A stretch of 64,000 nucleotides of DNA, from NCBI GenBank assembly GCA_034336665.1, contig JAPFBE010000036.1:1418357-1482356 (forward strand), given 5' to 3'. Within the stretch, counting starts at the first letter, position 1, and each line of letters opens with the position of its first letter. Both the position numbers and the translations under genes were made by a program. Source of the DNA: Luscinia megarhynchos. Its lineage: Eukaryota > Chordata > Aves > Passeriformes > Turdidae. This document shows positions 63,379 to 64,000 of the stretch, piece after piece. A model generated the notes under the pieces. The model made no database searches. It had not been told where the DNA came from and worked only from the letters and a program-made list of their open reading frames with translations.

Positions 63379-64000
63379 GACCACTAAAACCTTTGAAAAT
63401 CAAGCAACGAAGGATCCCGAATGCCATTATTATATGGAAAAGAACAACAAAAAATAACAAAATTATTTTAACTACAGAAGTCCACCACCCTCTGAGTCCT
63501 CATCCTTTGAACAGTTCCTTGAACCAATTCTCAAATTCTTGCTTCACTTGTCTGATCAAGCTGTTCATGCTTAGGAGGGGAGCGTGGATGTTAGGAGCTT
63601 TCGAAGTGAGGTTCATGCAGCAAAGTCCTTCAAATTCCTGGCACTCGTGTCCATGCAGTAGCAGGAGGAAACCTATGGCAGCACGATTTTGGAGTGTGGC
63701 CTGCCTGGTAATTTCCTCGTCTTCTAGGAGGGAGCTGATGGCTCCAGATGTTAAGTTTGCCTATTTGACTACCCAGCACTCTAGGTGGCCCAATCCACCT
63801 AGAGCTTTGGCTGCTGCGACCCATGGAAGGAACAGGGACACAGCAACTCTTTTTGACTTGACCGAAGGAAAAATTTCAGAATTACAGTTTGGGTCAAATT
63901 TGTCAGCACTTCATTTTTAAATTTTGTTGGCCGATTTGTTTTTGTGAGTCCATTCGCCAATTAAGGTTTGGTTGGGTACCAACAGGGACAACTGCCCGAA
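63379..64000 (-). pseudogene. env: ERVK-3 env, transmembrane subunit (continues past the window)
   Basis: The minus-strand reading from about 63860 to 63490 can be followed with one in-frame stop. It has a hydrophobic fusion-peptide-like start (SLFLPWVAAA, then an LGGLGHLECWVV part), a heptad region, an LQNRAAIGFLLLLHGHEC block, the C-x6-C-C motif (C-QEFEGL-CC, near 63640-63615) and a polar stretch. After the stop the sequence is cut by the young provirus at 63372. It resembles ERVK-2 env TM. The membrane span expected downstream is not clearly seen on either side of the insertion. Confidence 0.75.

Noticed and set aside
1..64000. CRISPR arrays, rRNA, tRNA genes, bacterial operons or phage genes
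   Set aside because: No regular spacer arrays, rRNA or tRNA cloverleaf seen. All long readings that could be named are retroelements of a vertebrate genome.

Overview
This window looks like bird nuclear DNA, most likely from a songbird and possibly from the repeat-dense W chromosome. The case rests on CR1 LINE fragments of avian type, several LTR families ending in the TGTCCTGG/CCAGGACA termini common in avian ERVL elements, and a nested pile of ERVL-type (class III) and betaretrovirus-like ERVK-type (class II) endogenous retroviruses. No intact host gene, rRNA, tRNA or CRISPR array was recognised. Roughly three quarters of the bases can be assigned to retroelements. Element names used here (ERVL-1 to -4, ERVK-1 to -4, LTR families B to J) are local labels. 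Family assignments are from reading the sequence, not from a database search.

Layout. 1-13119: ERVL-1, an old element on the minus strand, broken by ERVK-1 (1343-5456, plus), a class II LTR (5563-6207), an LTR element of unknown internal content (6391-10580) and a solo LTR (10949-11475). 13120-17000: LTR remnants and a CR1 fragment. 17164-19300: ERVK-type LTR, degenerate Lys primer site and proline-rich leader/gag remnant, split by an LTR (18135-18922). 19300-22122: one unexplained ORF, then about 2.4 kb of AT-rich sequence without recognised genes. 22123-37432: ERVK-2 on the minus strand, carrying three LTR-type insertions. One of these, a family-E solo LTR, was itself split by the near-complete provirus ERVL-2 (29146-35739). 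37437-47569: ERVK-4 remnants on the plus strand, holding solo LTRs (37656-38347 and 45730-47036) and the complete but dead provirus ERVL-3 (38835-45581). 47821-57251: CR1 copies, five to seven LTRs and an ERVL-4 fragment. 57252-64000: ERVK-3 (minus), split by a very young non-autonomous class II provirus (57734-63372).

Three ERVL copies show a shared gene plan: LTR, primer site, Gag with a hydrophobic amino-terminal half and a coiled coil, an in-frame UAG, then protease-RT-RNase H-integrase, a polypurine tract and LTR, with no env. The class II elements show Gag, dUTPase-protease, RT-RNase H-integrase and env TM.

The strongest signal is ERVL-3 (38835-45581). Its gag-pol frame, 39607-44781, kept phase at every landmark checked, yet it is full of Trp-to-stop, Glu-to-Lys, Gly-to-Ser/Asn/Lys and Asp-to-Asn changes relative to ERVL-2, as expected from G-to-A editing of the coding strand. 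Its two LTRs are nearly identical and almost unedited. This is the signature of cytidine deamination of minus-strand cDNA before integration. Other notable points are the different tRNA primers of ERVL-2 (Lys) and ERVL-3 (Ile), and the young provirus with a tRNA-Asn primer site, two LTRs that appear to differ at one position and a scrambled pol.
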